Assembly: GCA_030068075.1 (NCBI GenBank)
Contig: CM057835.1
Span: 24,148,930 to 24,212,929 of the forward strand
Origin: Paguma larvata
Taxonomy: Eukaryota; Chordata; Mammalia; Carnivora; Viverridae
Length of the DNA: 64,000 nucleotides
Reading direction: 5' to 3'
Below are positions 11,585 through 23,445 of this stretch, in pieces. The translations under genes and the position numbers were made by a program. A model generated the notes under the pieces. It had not been told where the DNA came from. It searched no databases and saw nothing but the letters and a program-made list of their open reading frames with translations. Numbering within the stretch: the stretch's first letter is position 1; each line of letters starts with the position of its first letter.

Positions 11585-12124
11585 AAAAGAACAGAGGTGT
11601 AAACCTCCTGGGGCACTTTTGAAGAAGAGGAGAGGGTTCTGAGCGGGTAGAAGTCTCAGAGCTGTTATTCTGTGGCTCCATCATCATCATTGCCCTTCCC
11701 CCGCACACGCCTCCACGCCTAATCCCCAAGGCCTGGATTCCGCAACATTAGGACAAACTCCACTCCTGCCCCAGTGCAGGGCCCACATTCCAAGATTGTG
11801 AGGACTCTGCTCTCTCTCATATGGGCAGCAAAGGGAAAAGCCCTTCCACGTGTCTCCAGCCATTTAATACTCTTCCCCAAGACCTGCTTCTCACTGAGTC
11901 CATGTGTGAAGCCCACCAGTTAGAGCCTCAGCCCACCCCGAGCCATGCCAGATCTTTCCTCTCACCCTAAATGCCTTTGTCATTCCCCCCAACCCTCTCA
12001 GTCCTTAAAAGCTTTCCTTAGTTCAGGCTGAGGACATGGGCATGCTGCCTCCTGGTCCCAAATCTCACACTCACACTTCACAGTCTCAGAAGGCAGCCCA
12101 GAGTTGCAGTGACAGCAATTAGGG
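10206..12124. other. Mostly unique; ancient repeat-like part
   Basis: No gene recognised. About 10640-11120 resembles fragments of the same unnamed ancient repeat seen near 49.6, 50.5 and 52.1 kb (themes such as 'ttctcagggagtttac' and 'aaggaggccacagaagg'). A TG microsatellite is at 11549-11584. Confidence 0.4.
11549..11584 (+). repeat. (TG)n microsatellite
   Basis: An uninterrupted TG run followed by a short CG-alternating part (gcgcgcgtgtgt). Alternating purine-pyrimidine tracts of this type can adopt Z-DNA. Confidence 0.95.
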
Positions 12125-12265
12125 AGGATCCAAATGGAACCCTGGCTCCTTTCATCCTCTCTGGATCTCCTCTGTAAATGGGAATAGTAATTACTTATCT
12201 CGCAGTATTATAAAAACCAAATGGCAATATGCTATATGAGAAGTGGTTATAAATTCAGTCCACAA
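12125..12265 (+). repeat. MIR fragment
   Basis: It matches the MIR core: 'tctgtaaatgggaatagtaa' at 12172-12191, then a run related to 'cacaggattgttatgagg'. Degraded. Confidence 0.65.
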
Positions 12266-12289
12266 ACATGAGTGAGCAAAATGATTTTT

Positions 12290-14850
12290 CTCTTTTTTTG
12301 TCAGAAACCATGCAAGTGAGAAGATAATGGAGAGGCAGTTTTAACAAAGTGCTTAAAGGAAAGGGGAAAAAAACAACAACATCAACCCAGAGCTCTATAT
12401 CCAGTGAAACCATTTTTCAAAAATGAAGGAGAATTAAAGAATTTCTCAGACAAACTAAATGGAGAGAATTAATTGTCAGCAACCTATACTACAAGAAATT
12501 TTAAAAGAAGTTCCTCAGACACAGGAATGTGATATTGAACTGAAATTTGGATTTACACAAAAAATGTAGAGAAAGGAAATGGAATAAATGATGGTTAAAT
12601 GAAGTATTTTTTAAAGTGTAATTACTCTAAACAAGAGATGACTGTCAGTATATTTTATTTCTAGTATAGCATTTAATATATGGCAACAATAGCACAAAGA
12701 TTGGAGGGGAGGAATTAGGAATTAGGAATGTATTGTTATGAGATCCTTATACCACACGTGAAGCAATATAATATTATTTGAAGGTACACTTTGACTAATT
12801 AAAGATGTTTATTATAAATGCTAAGGCAACCACATAAAAATTTAAGATATAAATAACATCAATACATTATTAGATAAAATGGAGACAAAATGGAAACATA
12901 AAATAGGTTTGATTAACCCAAAAGAAAACAGATAAAGGAAAAAATAAATAATAGATAAAATAGAAATCACTGAGCTATAAGGTGGATTTTAATCTAACCA
13001 TGTAATCATCAATAATCAATTTCTGTATTTTAATTGGTATGGTTAGATAATTCATTAAAAGACATAGAGTGACAGATTGAACATAAAAGCAGGGCCCAAA
13101 TATAAGCCTTCTACAAGAAATCTCCTTTAGGTATAAAGACATATATAAATTTAAAAATATACCATGTGAACACTAACCAAAAGAAAGCTGGAATAGCTAT
13201 ATTAATTTCAAACAAAGTAGACTTCAGAACAAGCAACATTATCAGGGATAAAAAGAGACCTTAGATGATAATAAAGGAGCCAATTCTCCAAAAAGGCATA
13301 ACAGTTCTAATAATGTATATTTACCAAACAACAGAATGATAAAACATGAAGCAAAACTAATAGAACTAAAGGAGAAGTAGAGAAATCATACAGTTAGAAT
13401 TAAAAACCTCAATCAGTAATTGAAAGAACAAGAAGAGAGAAAACCAGCAAGAAAATAAAACACCTGAACAACACTATCAATCAACTTCAACTAAATGACA
13501 TTTCTTGAACACTCTATCCAAAATTAGCAGAATGCCTATTCTTTTCAAGTGCACATAGGGCAGTCACCAAAATAGATCATATTTTGGGTCACCAAATATA
13601 CATTAACAAATTTAAAAGACTATAAATCATACAAAAGATGTTTCAGACAAAAAGAGAATTAAGTAGACACCAAAACCAAAAAAAAAAGAATATCTGGAAA
13701 ATCCCTCAGATTTTTTAATTAAACAACATATTTCTCACAAGTCATGAGTTAAAGAGGAAATCTTAAGGTAAATTACAAAATATTATGCACTGAATAAAAG
13801 TTAAAATATAAGATCACAATTTGTAGGATGCAGCTAAAGCAATGCTTACAGGGATATTTATAAAACTAAATGCATGTACTAGAAAATCAATAGATCTCAA
13901 ATTAGTAGTTTAAGCTTCTATCTTAATAAAACTGGCAAAGAAAAAATTAAACCCGAGCCGAGTATAAAAAATGAAATGATAAAGATCAGAACATAAACAA
14001 TGAAAATGAAAACAGAAAGACAATAGAGAAACAAAATGAAACCAAAAGTTGTTTCTTTAAAGAGATCAGTAAAATTGATAAAACTTTAAGTCAGGCTGAC
14101 CAAAAAGAAAAGAGAAGAAACAAAGAACCAATATCAGGAATGAAAGAGGAGACATCACTACAGACCCCATGGACATTAAAAGGATAAAAGAGAATTCTAC
14201 AAATAACTCTATTCTCATAAATTCAGTAACTTCACAAAAAATAAAAACAATTCTTTGGAAGATGCAAATTACCAAAATTCACTCAATTCTATACAATCTC
14301 TTCCAGAAAAAAAGAGAATAACTCTTCCCAACTCATTTTGTAAGGTCAGTATCATCCTAATGTCAAAACTAAAGACATTGCAATAATATAGGCCAATATC
14401 AGTCATAAACATAGAGTGCAAATAGTTGTCAAAAATACTACCAAACGGAATCTAGCACTGTACAAAGTGGACAGTATATTAGGGCTGAGAGAAGTTTAGT
14501 TGAAGAATAATTAGCTGTTTTAACATTTGAAAAACAATCAATGTATTTCACCATATTAACAGGACAAAACTATATGATCATATGAATAGTTGCAGAAAAA
14601 GCATTTGACAAAATTTGACATTCATTCATGATAAAAACTTGGGAAACTGGTGAGTAGGTATGGGCAGGAAAGTTCTTTAACATAATAAAGGACATGTACA
14701 AAAGACCTAGATAACAAATGTCATTTTCAATGGTGAAAAATGAATATTTTTCCTCCAGATCAGGAATATGATAAGAATATCTTCTCTTACCACTCCCACT
14801 CAACACCATACTGGAAGTTGTAGTCAGTGCAATAAGGAAAGGTTGAGTGA
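12290..14850 (+). mobile_element. Decayed L1 body (ORF1 end to ORF2 5' half)
   Basis: The order of L1 landmarks is kept on the plus strand. It starts with 'agagctctatatccagtg' near 12390, passes the inter-ORF region, then ORF2 segments such as 'ctaaccaaaagaaagctgg' at 13174 and 'caaaagttgtttctttaa' at 14042, and reaches 'gcatttgacaaaatttgac' at 14601. Stops, frameshifts and deletions are frequent, so no functional ORF remains. The AT content is much higher than in neighbouring DNA. No poly-A end is seen, so the 3' part is missing. Confidence 0.82.
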
Positions 14851-14860
14851 GGGAGGAGGC

Positions 14861-14921
14861 AGAGGGAGGGAGGGGAAAAAGGAAGGAAGGAAAGAGAAAA
14901 GAAAGAAAGGGAAAGAAGAAA
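14861..14921 (+). repeat. 61-base uninterrupted polypurine tract
   Basis: All bases are A or G, including GGAA and GAAA tetranucleotide-like repeats. It begins where the L1 similarity ends. Such tracts can form triplex (H-DNA). Confidence 0.9.
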
Positions 14922-14954
14922 TGAAAAGGCTTGTGGTGAAAAAGAAGAAATAAA

Positions 14955-16030
14955 TGAACTCAACTCTGAGCTCTCACTGAATTATAACAATATCCAATTT
15001 CACTCATAAAGGATCTCTCCCCACAATTCTCTACAGATTTTGCATAACTTCTGGGGTCTTAGGCTGTACCAGGACATCAGGGCGGCCCCTCCCTTCATAA
15101 GTAATCTGTCTCCATTCACGACTGCCTAGACATCCATTGTCATAGCTCACACATTCCCTTTACTTTCAGCAGCACTCGTTCACTGGGGTGCAGAAAACTC
15201 TAGAAAGGCTGGAGCTCTCAGTGCTTGCAGATCCACTTCCCTAGAGCACCACATTGCCAGTTCAGGTGAGGCAGAGAGGTGAGCTTCTCCCGAGTGGTGT
15301 GTGGTTCTGCTCTTAGACTCACTTCCACTCCCATCTTTGACCACTCTTATTCTGAGTAAAATCCCTCTCTTTCCTCTGCTTAATCTCAAAGGCACTGTCT
15401 TCTTTCACTTTTTCTTTTACAACCACTCTCCATGGCTCATTAAATTCTAATGCAGAAAAATTAGCAATAGAAAAAAATTATTTCCCTACCTTGAGGGCAA
15501 GGAGCTATTTAATCTTCCAGTTGTTCAAGGAGGTGAGAGAAAATGAATTACATCCGGTCTTCCAATGCAGTAGGAAAAATAAAACCAAGTTGTGAACTTT
15601 CCAACTGGTTGTGGATTTCTCTTTCGCCTTCAGGTCTATCATTTCTATCATATATTTTGAAGTTCTGTTGTTAGGTACACCCGTACTTAGGATAGATTCT
15701 CCTGGGCAGACATCTGGTTCTCCTTCTTTTGGCAATAGTACCCCTCCTTCATGCCTCGTCTCTCTTGTTGGGTGAGTCTAATCCCTCCTCCCGACTATCA
15801 GGCTGGTTCATGACCCGAGCATCGTCAAGGGGAATACCACCACCACCACTCACATGCTGGTGACAATGACTGGTTTAGGAGTATACACATGGCACCAGAC
15901 GGACTGATCAGAGCGAGTAAGCACATCCCAGGGACTTTCACTAGACTCTTCAACCAAGTCTGAATTCCTTTGAGCATGAGGGGATAGAAAGATCTATACA
16001 ACTCTACCCAACTCAACATACATCATAGAG
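14955..16030. other. Unique or unrecognised sequence
   Basis: No gene or named repeat is visible. A (CCA)n-like run of about 15 bases is at 15838-15852. Confidence 0.45.
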
Positions 16031-16034
16031 GGAA

Positions 16035-16340
16035 AAGACAGAAAATAAAGAAAAAGTGGACAGTAAACAGAAAACAAAAATAATAAAAGAATATACAATA
16101 AGTATAATGAATTTAGTCCAATTACATTTAAAGACAGAATGATCAGATTGAACAAAAAAGAAAACAAAATCCAGCTATGTGCTATGGCCAAGATACTTGG
16201 TTTAGACAAACCCATTCAGAAAAGCTTAAAAAGAAAGAATGGAAAAAGTATGTCATGCAAATGCTAACCAAAAGACAGTGCAACAATATTAATATTAAAA
16301 CAAAATAAAATTTGTAGCAAAAATAGTGATTAAAAACAAC
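16035..16340 (+). mobile_element. L1 ORF2 5' fragment
   Basis: It matches the same L1 part found at about 13000-13250, including 'tgcaaatgctaaccaaaag' at 16256-16274. Short, decayed, separate from the first by about 2 kb. Confidence 0.6.
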
Positions 16341-16394
16341 TCTTCCATAACAAAGAGGAAGCATGCTACTTTCTTCCATAGTAATTGATATTTT

Positions 16395-16562
16395 TAACAA
16401 AATACATGGCCACCCAGATGAAACACTGTTTCCCAGCCTCTCACACAGACAGGTGTGGTCTAAGTTTGGGTCAATGGGATGTTATCCAAATCATCATGTG
16501 GCAGTTATCAGGAATCTTCCTTGAGAGGCAGGTGGTATATACCCTTGACCCCTTCCTAGTCT

Positions 16563-16608
<46 letters not shown>

Positions 16609-16670
16609 CTTGGATGGCCCAGTTCTGGAGGTCACTATTATTAATATCGATATGGCCACCTAATGAATCC
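16395..16670 (+). repeat. Ancient interspersed repeat with (TG)n
   Basis: The flanks resemble a mammalian repeat with 'tgtttcccagcctctcaca' and 'ggtcaatgggatgttatcc' motifs, whose 3' end may be the piece at 17815-18010. A TG microsatellite interrupts it at 16565-16607. The family is not named with certainty. Confidence 0.35.
16565..16607 (+). repeat. (TG)n microsatellite
   Basis: About 21 perfect TG units, the longest dinucleotide repeat in the window. Confidence 0.96.
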
Positions 16671-17160
16671 CTCTCCTGCTTAGCTGTTATACATGTGCCT
16701 AAAACTAAGCTCATTTGCAACACGAATGCCTATATAGGATAGTAATCAGGGCACTGTGCTAATTTAGATACTATGTTTTAGAGGAAACAAAAAATATATT
16801 AATATTTTATTCATTTTCCAATTAACAGTGAACTGTACCTCCTTGTATGGTTCCCCCTCAGGCAAATGAGAAAATCCCAGATGTTAAAATTAATGTATAA
16901 TAATCAGTGTGAAATTTTTTTTTCCTGGCACCCTGCTTGATGTCACACACTAACAATCAATGGCAAAATTGCCCTAGAACACAAGTTTTTATTTCCTTCC
17001 CCTGGATGGTCAGAACCTCTGTGAACATTTGCTTTCAATCCTTCAAATTTCCCACTTCCTTTCTCTTGTTCCCTCTCCCTCTGATTCGTGTGGCTATGCA
17101 ACAATTTTAGTTGCCCTGATCACTTTCACTTCTGCCGGGAAATTACAACACACTTCTTTA
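16671..17160. other. Unique sequence
   Basis: AT-rich DNA with no recognisable feature. Confidence 0.5.
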
Positions 17161-17173
17161 AAAGATGAAGAAG

Positions 17174-17384
17174 GAGCACCTGGGTGGCTCATTCGGTTAA
17201 GTGTCTGACTTTGGCTCAGGTCATGATCTCACAGTTCCTGAGTTCGAGGCCTGTGTCACCGGGCTCTGTGGTGACAGCTCGGAGCCTGGAGCCTGCTTAT
17301 AAGGTTGTGTGTTTCCCTCTCTTTCTGCCCTTTCCCTGTTCGCACTCTGTCTCTCTCAAAAATAAATAAACATTAAAACAAATT
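17174..17384 (+). mobile_element. CAN-SINE
   Basis: Head (cacctgggtggctcattcgg), CT region and AATAAATAAA tail. Flanks aaagatgaagaag (17161-17173) and aaagataaaggag (17385-17397) match at 11 of 13 bases. Confidence 0.92.
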
Positions 17385-17634
17385 AAAGATAAAGGAGAAA
17401 ACTTAGATTTTCTGATACCAAGTCACTGGGCTTTGGAACAGTAATCTTTCAAGCCCGGCCAGACCATAAAAGGCCCATGTGTCTGAGAAAAGCACTGGGC
17501 ATAAGTGGGAAAGGAAGAAGGAGTCAGAAATGGAATCAGGAAAGAAAACGAAAGAGGCAGAGATAAACACGTGCTTAATGTGAATATTCATGCATTCATC
17601 TATTCTACAGATTCTCGTTGAACGTTGTAAAGTG

Positions 17635-17790
17635 CTCAGTGTTTTCATTTTCTTCAGATAAATACCCAGAAATGAAATTGCCAGCTGATAGGACAGTTCA
17701 CAAGTGGATGCAATTTCCCTCTTCTCCACGTCCTCGCCAACACTTGCTATTTCTAGTGTTTTTAGTAATAGCCGCAATACTTATTTCTAG
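17635..17790 (-). mobile_element. L1 3' UTR fragment
   Basis: Reverse complement of L1 text: 'gataaatacccagaaatg' at 17658-17675 and 'tcctcgccaacacttgcta' at 17731-17749. Both ends are lost. Confidence 0.65.
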
Positions 17791-17814
17791 TTTCTTCCTC
17801 TTTCTTGCTGCTTC

Positions 17815-18010
17815 CATTGCAGCTGTGCCTTGAGCCAAGAGGACAGGGGCCACATCCTAGAGATGGCGGAGGGCTAAGGGGCCTTGGACCAGAGCTGCCC
17901 ACCAGCTCTAGGATGCATACCTGTGGACTTTCTATCATGCCTTGAGGTTTTTAGTTACCTACAGCTGAACCTAATCTCCAGTACATATACTGACGCTATG
18001 CTATCTTCTC
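17815..18010 (+). repeat. Ancient repeat 3' end (possibly LTR)
   Basis: The end 'cagctgaacctaatctcca' at 17962-17980 and the preceding pattern match a widespread mammalian repeat that I cannot name safely. It may pair with the fragment at 16395-16670. Confidence 0.35.
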
Positions 18011-18280
18011 ATGGACATGTCTCTTTTTTTTTTAGCCAGATTATAGGTCTCTTGAGGGGAAAGTGATGTCTTAGAATTTGACACCTAGCTCAACGTAGGC
18101 CCATTCTAGGGCCAAGGACTGGTGAGTGTATCTTACATGTTGGCTTTGGAAAAATTGTAAAGACTAAGTATTTGTATTCTAAGTCCCTACTGGCTACTTA
18201 AGGTTGGAATAATTTACCTCTGTCAAAGACACCAGTTCTAATTTGAAAGAGCTTGCAATGTTTGGAAGCCTCATTCCTTT

Positions 18281-18497
18281 TTTTTTCTTTTAATGTTTTA
18301 TTTTATTTTTGAGAGACATAGAGGCACAGCGTGAACAGGAGAAGAGCAGAGAGAGAGGGAGACACAGAATCGGAAGCAGGCTCCAGGCTCTGAGCTGTCA
18401 GCACAGAGCCCAACGCAGGGCTTGAACTCACAGACCGTGAGATCATGACCTGAGCTGAAGTCGGCCGCCCAACCAACTGAGCCACCCAGGCGCCCCC
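18281..18497 (-). mobile_element. CAN-SINE
   Basis: Read in reverse it begins ggggcgcctgggtggctcag, close to the young consensus, and ends in a T-rich stretch at the left. Possible duplication attcctttt / aatcctttt at the two sides, imperfect. Confidence 0.92.
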
Positions 18498-18958
18498 TAA
18501 ATCCTTTTGAGGACTATGACACAGTTCAGCTCTATCAGCAACTCTCAAGTCCACTGCTCCACACCCTAGACCACCTCTTCCCTTCCAAGCCCTTTACCTC
18601 CTGCCTGGGACTCTGGGCATTCCCAGAAATAGACAATTCACTCGCACCGAGGACCTGTCTGCAATGTGTTATCGTTAGCAAAAGCTGTCACTTTGAGGGG
18701 GAAATCACATTTGTTTGGAGATTGACAATAGTACACATCCACTGGCTGTTGAATTAAACCCAATTCCTCTTATTCTGGTTCCTCTCCCCTTGGTTGACCT
18801 TCATCCCCCAAAGCATCCTCAGAGATGGCTCTATTTTCCATCTCTGTATGAAGGGATTACTGTTCACAGAACAGTCACACAACAGAAATGATGTGACTTC
18901 TTAGGTGCTGGAAGAAAATGGGGAGTCTTGGCCATTAGACTCTACCAAACAGTCAAAA
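18498..18958. other. Unique sequence
   Basis: No gene or repeat recognised. Confidence 0.5.
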
Positions 18959-18966
18959 CAGAATCT

Positions 18967-18990
18967 GGGGTGGGGGTAGGGGGTGCTGGG
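18967..18990 (+). other. Potential G-quadruplex at SINE 5' junction
   Basis: Four G runs (4, 5, 5 and 3) with loops of 1, 2 and 4 bases cross the left junction of the SINE that starts at 18972. G bases at the SINE's 5' end were extended. Confidence 0.45.
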
Positions 18991-19198
18991 TGTCTCAGTC
19001 CGTTAAGCATCTGACTCTTGGTGTCAGCTCAGGTCATGATCTCACAGTTTGCGAGTTTGAGCTCCACATCGGGCCTACACCAACAGTTTGGAACCTGCTT
19101 AGAATTCTCTCTCTCTCTCTCTCTCTCTCTTTTTCTGCCCCTCCCCAAGTTGTGTGGTCTCTCTCTCTCTCTCAAAATAAATACTTAAAAAATAATAC
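18972..19198 (+). mobile_element. CAN-SINE
   Basis: Diverged head (ggtgtctcagtccgttaag), long CT repeats (about 19106-19130 and 19159-19173) and tail. A perfect 13-bp duplication, cagaatctggggt, flanks it at 18959-18971 and 19199-19211. Confidence 0.94.
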
Positions 19199-19287
19199 CA
19201 GAATCTGGGGTACCTTATAAGGAGGGCTTTTCTTTTGAGAGGAGGTTTATCTTTTTAGAAAGCAGACAGATTCCAATATGCCCTAGA

Positions 19288-19509
19288 CCGGGGGCCGGCG
19301 CAGCTTTCCTATAAAGACTCAGATGATAAATATTATAGCTTCTGCAGGCCATGCAGTCTCTGTCACAACTACTTGACAGCCGCTGGAGGGTAAAACCAGC
19401 CACAGACAACACATAAAAGAATAGGTGTGACTGTGTGCCCGTAAAACTATTTATAAACACCAGCCGGGAGCCAGAACAGGCCTGTGGGCTATATTGTTGC
19501 TGAACCCTG
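19288..19509 (+). mobile_element. hAT-Charlie type MITE (MER58/MER33-like)
   Basis: It follows a known short non-autonomous DNA element with text such as 'gcaggccatgcagtctctgt' and an end 'gttgctgaaccctg', which in reverse matches the left terminal sequence. The inverted ends are degraded. No transposase is present. Confidence 0.65.
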
Positions 19510-21099
19510 CCCACCAAATTCCAGAACCTCGAGGCCTCCCCTGTAATTAAGCAGCACTTTCTCCTTCCTTTGCCAAGGCTGGCGCTCTGGTTCTGCTGTG
19601 CCACCCCTATCCCCCACAGAGGCATCTTGGCTGGAAAGCCTGCCAGAGTCTGACAATCTTAACTGTCACAGACCTGGGCATATTTGTTCTTGTCAGTGAA
19701 CCCCCTCCCTGTCCCGGGATGCCCAGCTCCTTCTTGAAGCCCCCTTGCCTGTAGGCAAGGTACAGGTACCCACGTCAGGGCCCAGCCAGGAGGCCCACCT
19801 TGGACAGTACCTGTGTTCCACTGACCTTGTCCCCCTCTCCCACTAAAACTGACCTATTGAAGGAAAGATAACTTAGTCACCTCATAACCCATAATAGCCA
19901 TCATCCGTCATCCATCTGTGCCCTACTGGAAGAAGCCATAATATGGAATCTCAGATTTTCTGATGAGCAAGAGAAGCATGTAGCTGGCCACCTCGATACT
20001 ATGCATAAGGCTGGTGGGCCGGACTTGTATTAGGAGACAGACTTGGGCTAGGTTGCTGTGGCCTGCCTTTGAGGGCAAAACAGAGGCTCCCCTCAGGCTG
20101 GAGCTCATTTAATGGCCCAGTCAGTGGTGACTTTTTTTCCCCTGCAGGGCTCCTGGTCAGTTTCTTCTCAGACCAATCACCAGGGAGGACCCTGACACCC
20201 TCTGTTTGTCTGGCTAAGGAGCCACTAGTAAAGGTATAGGAAATGCGGACCAGAAATGCTCCAGAAAAACAGGCTTAAGCATTCCCAAAGTTTTGTTTTC
20301 CTCAAAGACACCCTTGACCGTCTGGTGGCAGCCCCTCCACCCCATACCTTTCCACCAGCCCTCCAGCAGACAGAACTTCTGCAGGCGGGATGGAGGGCCT
20401 TGCCAGGTTCCTGTGAGTGAGTCTGCGGGCACCGGCAGGTCTCCACCAGGTCCTTCTGGTTCTCTACCCCACGCATCGCCCCCTTTCCCTGGCTCTTCTC
20501 TTCTTTTACTCCCCACCCTTGCTATAGCCATCCGATTCTGACGAAGCTCCTCCCGTGGGATGTGGATGGTAATTCACGGGGGGGGGGGGGGGGGGGGGGG
20601 GAAGGGAGCGGGGAGGCCGGTGGAGGAATCACTTAGCTCAGGAAGCAGGATGGGTTATGCAAAAAGTTTTGGGAAATGAAGCTCACTCAGATGATTCAGA
20701 AAGGATTCGTTTCTTCTCATTCCGTGTTTCTTGGTTTTCTAAGGCACTGTAGCCCTGAAACATGGAAGCACTTTTTCCTTTTATGCTGACCTTCAAAGAA
20801 GTTAAAACTGTCACTTTTTTTTCCCCCAAATTTTTTATTCTGCTTTCCTTCAGGGTGTTTTCACTGCTAATGGGTGAAAGTTTTTAAGGCCCAATCATAT
20901 TGTAACTTCTGTCTTCTAGCATTGGGTCCATAGAGGGTACAGACTGGATATATAATCGAAAAAATGAACTAAATGTGTAGTAGTTCAGGAAAGCTGTGGT
21001 AGGAACGAGTCTAACGGGAACCATGGGGCATCCATCTTTATTTGACTCTGGATCTTGGGTACAGCAAATATGTAGGAGGCAAATTTCTCGAAACTTCTC
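19510..21099. other. Unique sequence with poly-G run
   Basis: No gene recognised. Contains an 8-bp-arm palindrome (ccttgcct gt aggcaagg) at 19744-19761 and the 24-base G run at 20578. Short open frames overlap on both strands at 20210-20540. Confidence 0.5.
20578..20601 (+). repeat. (G)24 homopolymer
   Basis: Twenty-four consecutive G bases, preceded by cac and followed by aaggg. Exceptionally long for a G homopolymer in a mammalian genome. Length in the assembly may not be exact. Confidence 0.9.
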
Positions 21100-22190
21100 T
21101 TTCCTTTTTTAAGTTTATTTGTTTAGTCAAATTGATCAGTGTTTTCTTTTGTTGCCTCTGGGTTTTGAGTCAGAGTTCAACTGACCTCTTTATTGAGGTT
21201 AAGAGGAATTCACCTATGCAGGGGTTTTTCTAGTACTTTAATGATCTCATATTTTTCATTTAGATCTCAAATCCATTTGGAATTTATTCTGGTGTATGGA
21301 GTGAGATATGGATCTAATTTTATTTTTTTTAGTTGTCCCAGCACAGTTTATTAAAAAGATCATCTTTGTTCTAGAAATATGAGATGTTAACTGTCTCATA
21401 TCCCAAATTGGTATGTGTGCTGGGGTCTAGATGGGTTTTCTGTTCTCTTCCAAAGTTTGTCTATTCCTACACCAATACCATGGTGTTTTAATTATGGATA
21501 CTTTGTAATACGATTCAGTGCCTTGTGGATCTATCTCCCTCAAAAAAAATTTTTTTAATGTTTTCCTGTTTGCTTTTGTATGATTGTTTTTCTTTATGGA
21601 TTTCACTATCAACCTGTTTAACTCCATAAAAAGGTTGTTGGGTTTTTTGTTGGGATCGTATTAAATTTATAAGGCAACACAGAGAGAACTGACATCTTTA
21701 TAATGTTGAGTCATTCTATCCAACAACAACAAATGTCTTTTCCATTTGTTAAAGTCTATTTTTGTGTTTTTCGGAAGTATTTAAAAATTTTTCCCCATTT
21801 AGACTTTGCATGCTTCTAACAAAAATAAACTTAACAAAGTTTATCCTGAAGTATTTAGTTTTCCCGTATGCTATTATACGTAGAATTTCCTGTACCATTA
21901 TGTCTTTTATATCTTGCCATCTTACTGCATTTTTTTACTGTTTGTGTTAGTTTTATTTAAACTATTTATAGTTGATTTTCTAGGATTTTCCAAGTACCCA
22001 AGCATATCATCAGCAAATAGAACATTTATTTCTTTTACTTAAAAAGAAATCATTCTTATGCCTATAATCGATTTCTCTTATCCAGCTGCATGGTTAACTA
22101 ACACAATGTTGAATAGTTGTGGAGACAATGTTTTGTTAATGATCTTAGCAAAATGATTCATTCTAGTGTTTTCTAGGGTATATTATAAAT
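21100..22190 (-). mobile_element. L1 ORF2 3' region / 3' end
   Basis: Reverse-complement L1 text runs in order: 'gggttttgagtcagagttc' near 21160, 'tgtcccagcacagtttatt' at 21334-21352, 'aatttataaggcaacacag' at 21664-21682 and 'tagttgtggagacaatgtt' at 22115-22133. Many stops in each frame; inactive. Confidence 0.78.
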
Positions 22191-22570
22191 GCATGGCTCA
22201 AAGCTAAAGGAATAAAAATTATATTGATAAAATTTATCGACCCCTTGTAATTTACATATGCCTCTTCACAGACCAAAAACCCATTTCATTCATCCCCAAA
22301 GAAGGAAAAGCACCTTCATGTCATTCCGATGGGGGATTGGATGTTTTTACGCCTAGTTTCTTCGGATCAGTGAAGACTGTCTCCATACCCTGTCACCAAA
22401 TTTGGCCCTAGTTTTCGTTCTCAGAAAAATCCACATGAGGCAGCCCACTGGGTAAACTTTGGGTAAGGCAGACCGTCTGCATTGGGAAATTTTTATAGCC
22501 CTGCCTAGTAGAGGTACAATGTCAACTACGTATGTAATCTAAAACTTTCTAGTTTCCACATTTAAAAAAA
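22191..22570. other. Unique sequence
   Basis: No feature recognised. Confidence 0.45.
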
Positions 22571-22574
22571 TAAT

Positions 22575-22785
22575 AGGAGCACCTGGATGGCTCAGTTGGT
22601 TGAGCATCTGACTCTTAATTTTGGCTCAAGTCATGATCCCAGGGTCGTGGGGTCTATCCCCACATCAGGCTCTGAGCTAGTGTGAAGCCTACTTAAGATT
22701 CTCTCTCTCTCTCCCTCCACCCCTGTCCCCTGCTCACATGCACTCTCTCTCTCTCTCTCAAAAAATAAATAAATAAAAATTAAAA
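22575..22785 (+). mobile_element. CAN-SINE, older form
   Basis: The head (gcacctggatggctcagttgg) and the 'ccagggtcgtggggtctatc' form of the B-box region match the older carnivore-wide SINE type more than the felid type. CT region and AATAAATAAA tail are present. The duplication is degraded. Confidence 0.88.
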
Positions 22786-22964
22786 AGAAACATTAAATTA
22801 CTTTGCTATCTTTTCATGTAACCCAGTATATCCCAAATATTATCATCTCCACATGTAACCAGTATTTTACTTTTTTTTCATACCAAGCACTTTAAGTTGA
22901 TAGCAGAGCTTGAGTCATACTAATCACCTGTCAAGTGTCCCACTGCCACTTGTACCTAGCCCTG

Positions 22965-23215
22965 CTGGGTTATTCTTGTGTATGAAGTGACGTATGTATC
23001 TAATTTTATCTTTTTCCAAGTAGTTACCCAGGTGTCCCAACACTGTTTCATAAAAAGATCTTTGCTTCAGGGATTTGATATGTCATCTCTATCACACGCT
23101 GAATTCCCAGATGAACGTGCATCTCTCAGTGGGCTTCCTATCTCTTCCGCTAATCTATCCATCGGTGTCCAAATACAGACTCTTTGGACAGCGTGGGTTT
23201 AGAGGAATTCGCATC
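22965..23215 (-). mobile_element. L1 fragment
   Basis: Same L1 part as around 21290-21540: 'ctaattttatctttttcca' followed by 'ggtgtcccaacactgtttc' at 23030-23048. Both ends truncated. Confidence 0.6.
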
Positions 23216-23229
23216 CCTATTCCTTCACG

Positions 23230-23445
23230 GAAACACGTGATTGTATTTATTGAGGGCCAAAGCACCATTAGGTCCTTTAATATACACTGTCTTGCTTAAA
23301 CCTCCTCACAGTGCTCTGAGGTTGGTATGATTATCTACAATTTTTATTCTCTAAGAAACTGAAGCTCAGAGACCTTAAGAAACTTCCCCTGAGCTCACAC
23401 AGCTGTTTGGCTCCAAAACTGATTCTAAGAATGATCTAACCACAT
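23230..23445 (-). repeat. MIR
   Basis: Read in reverse it follows MIR: the plus-strand signature 'agaaactgaagctcagaga' at 23353-23371 and 'gagctcacacagctgtttgg' at 23391-23410 are the complement of the MIR core and tRNA-like part. Confidence 0.75.

Noticed and set aside
12290..14850. Possible functional L1
   Set aside because: Many stops, frameshifts and deletions, and the 3' half is missing.
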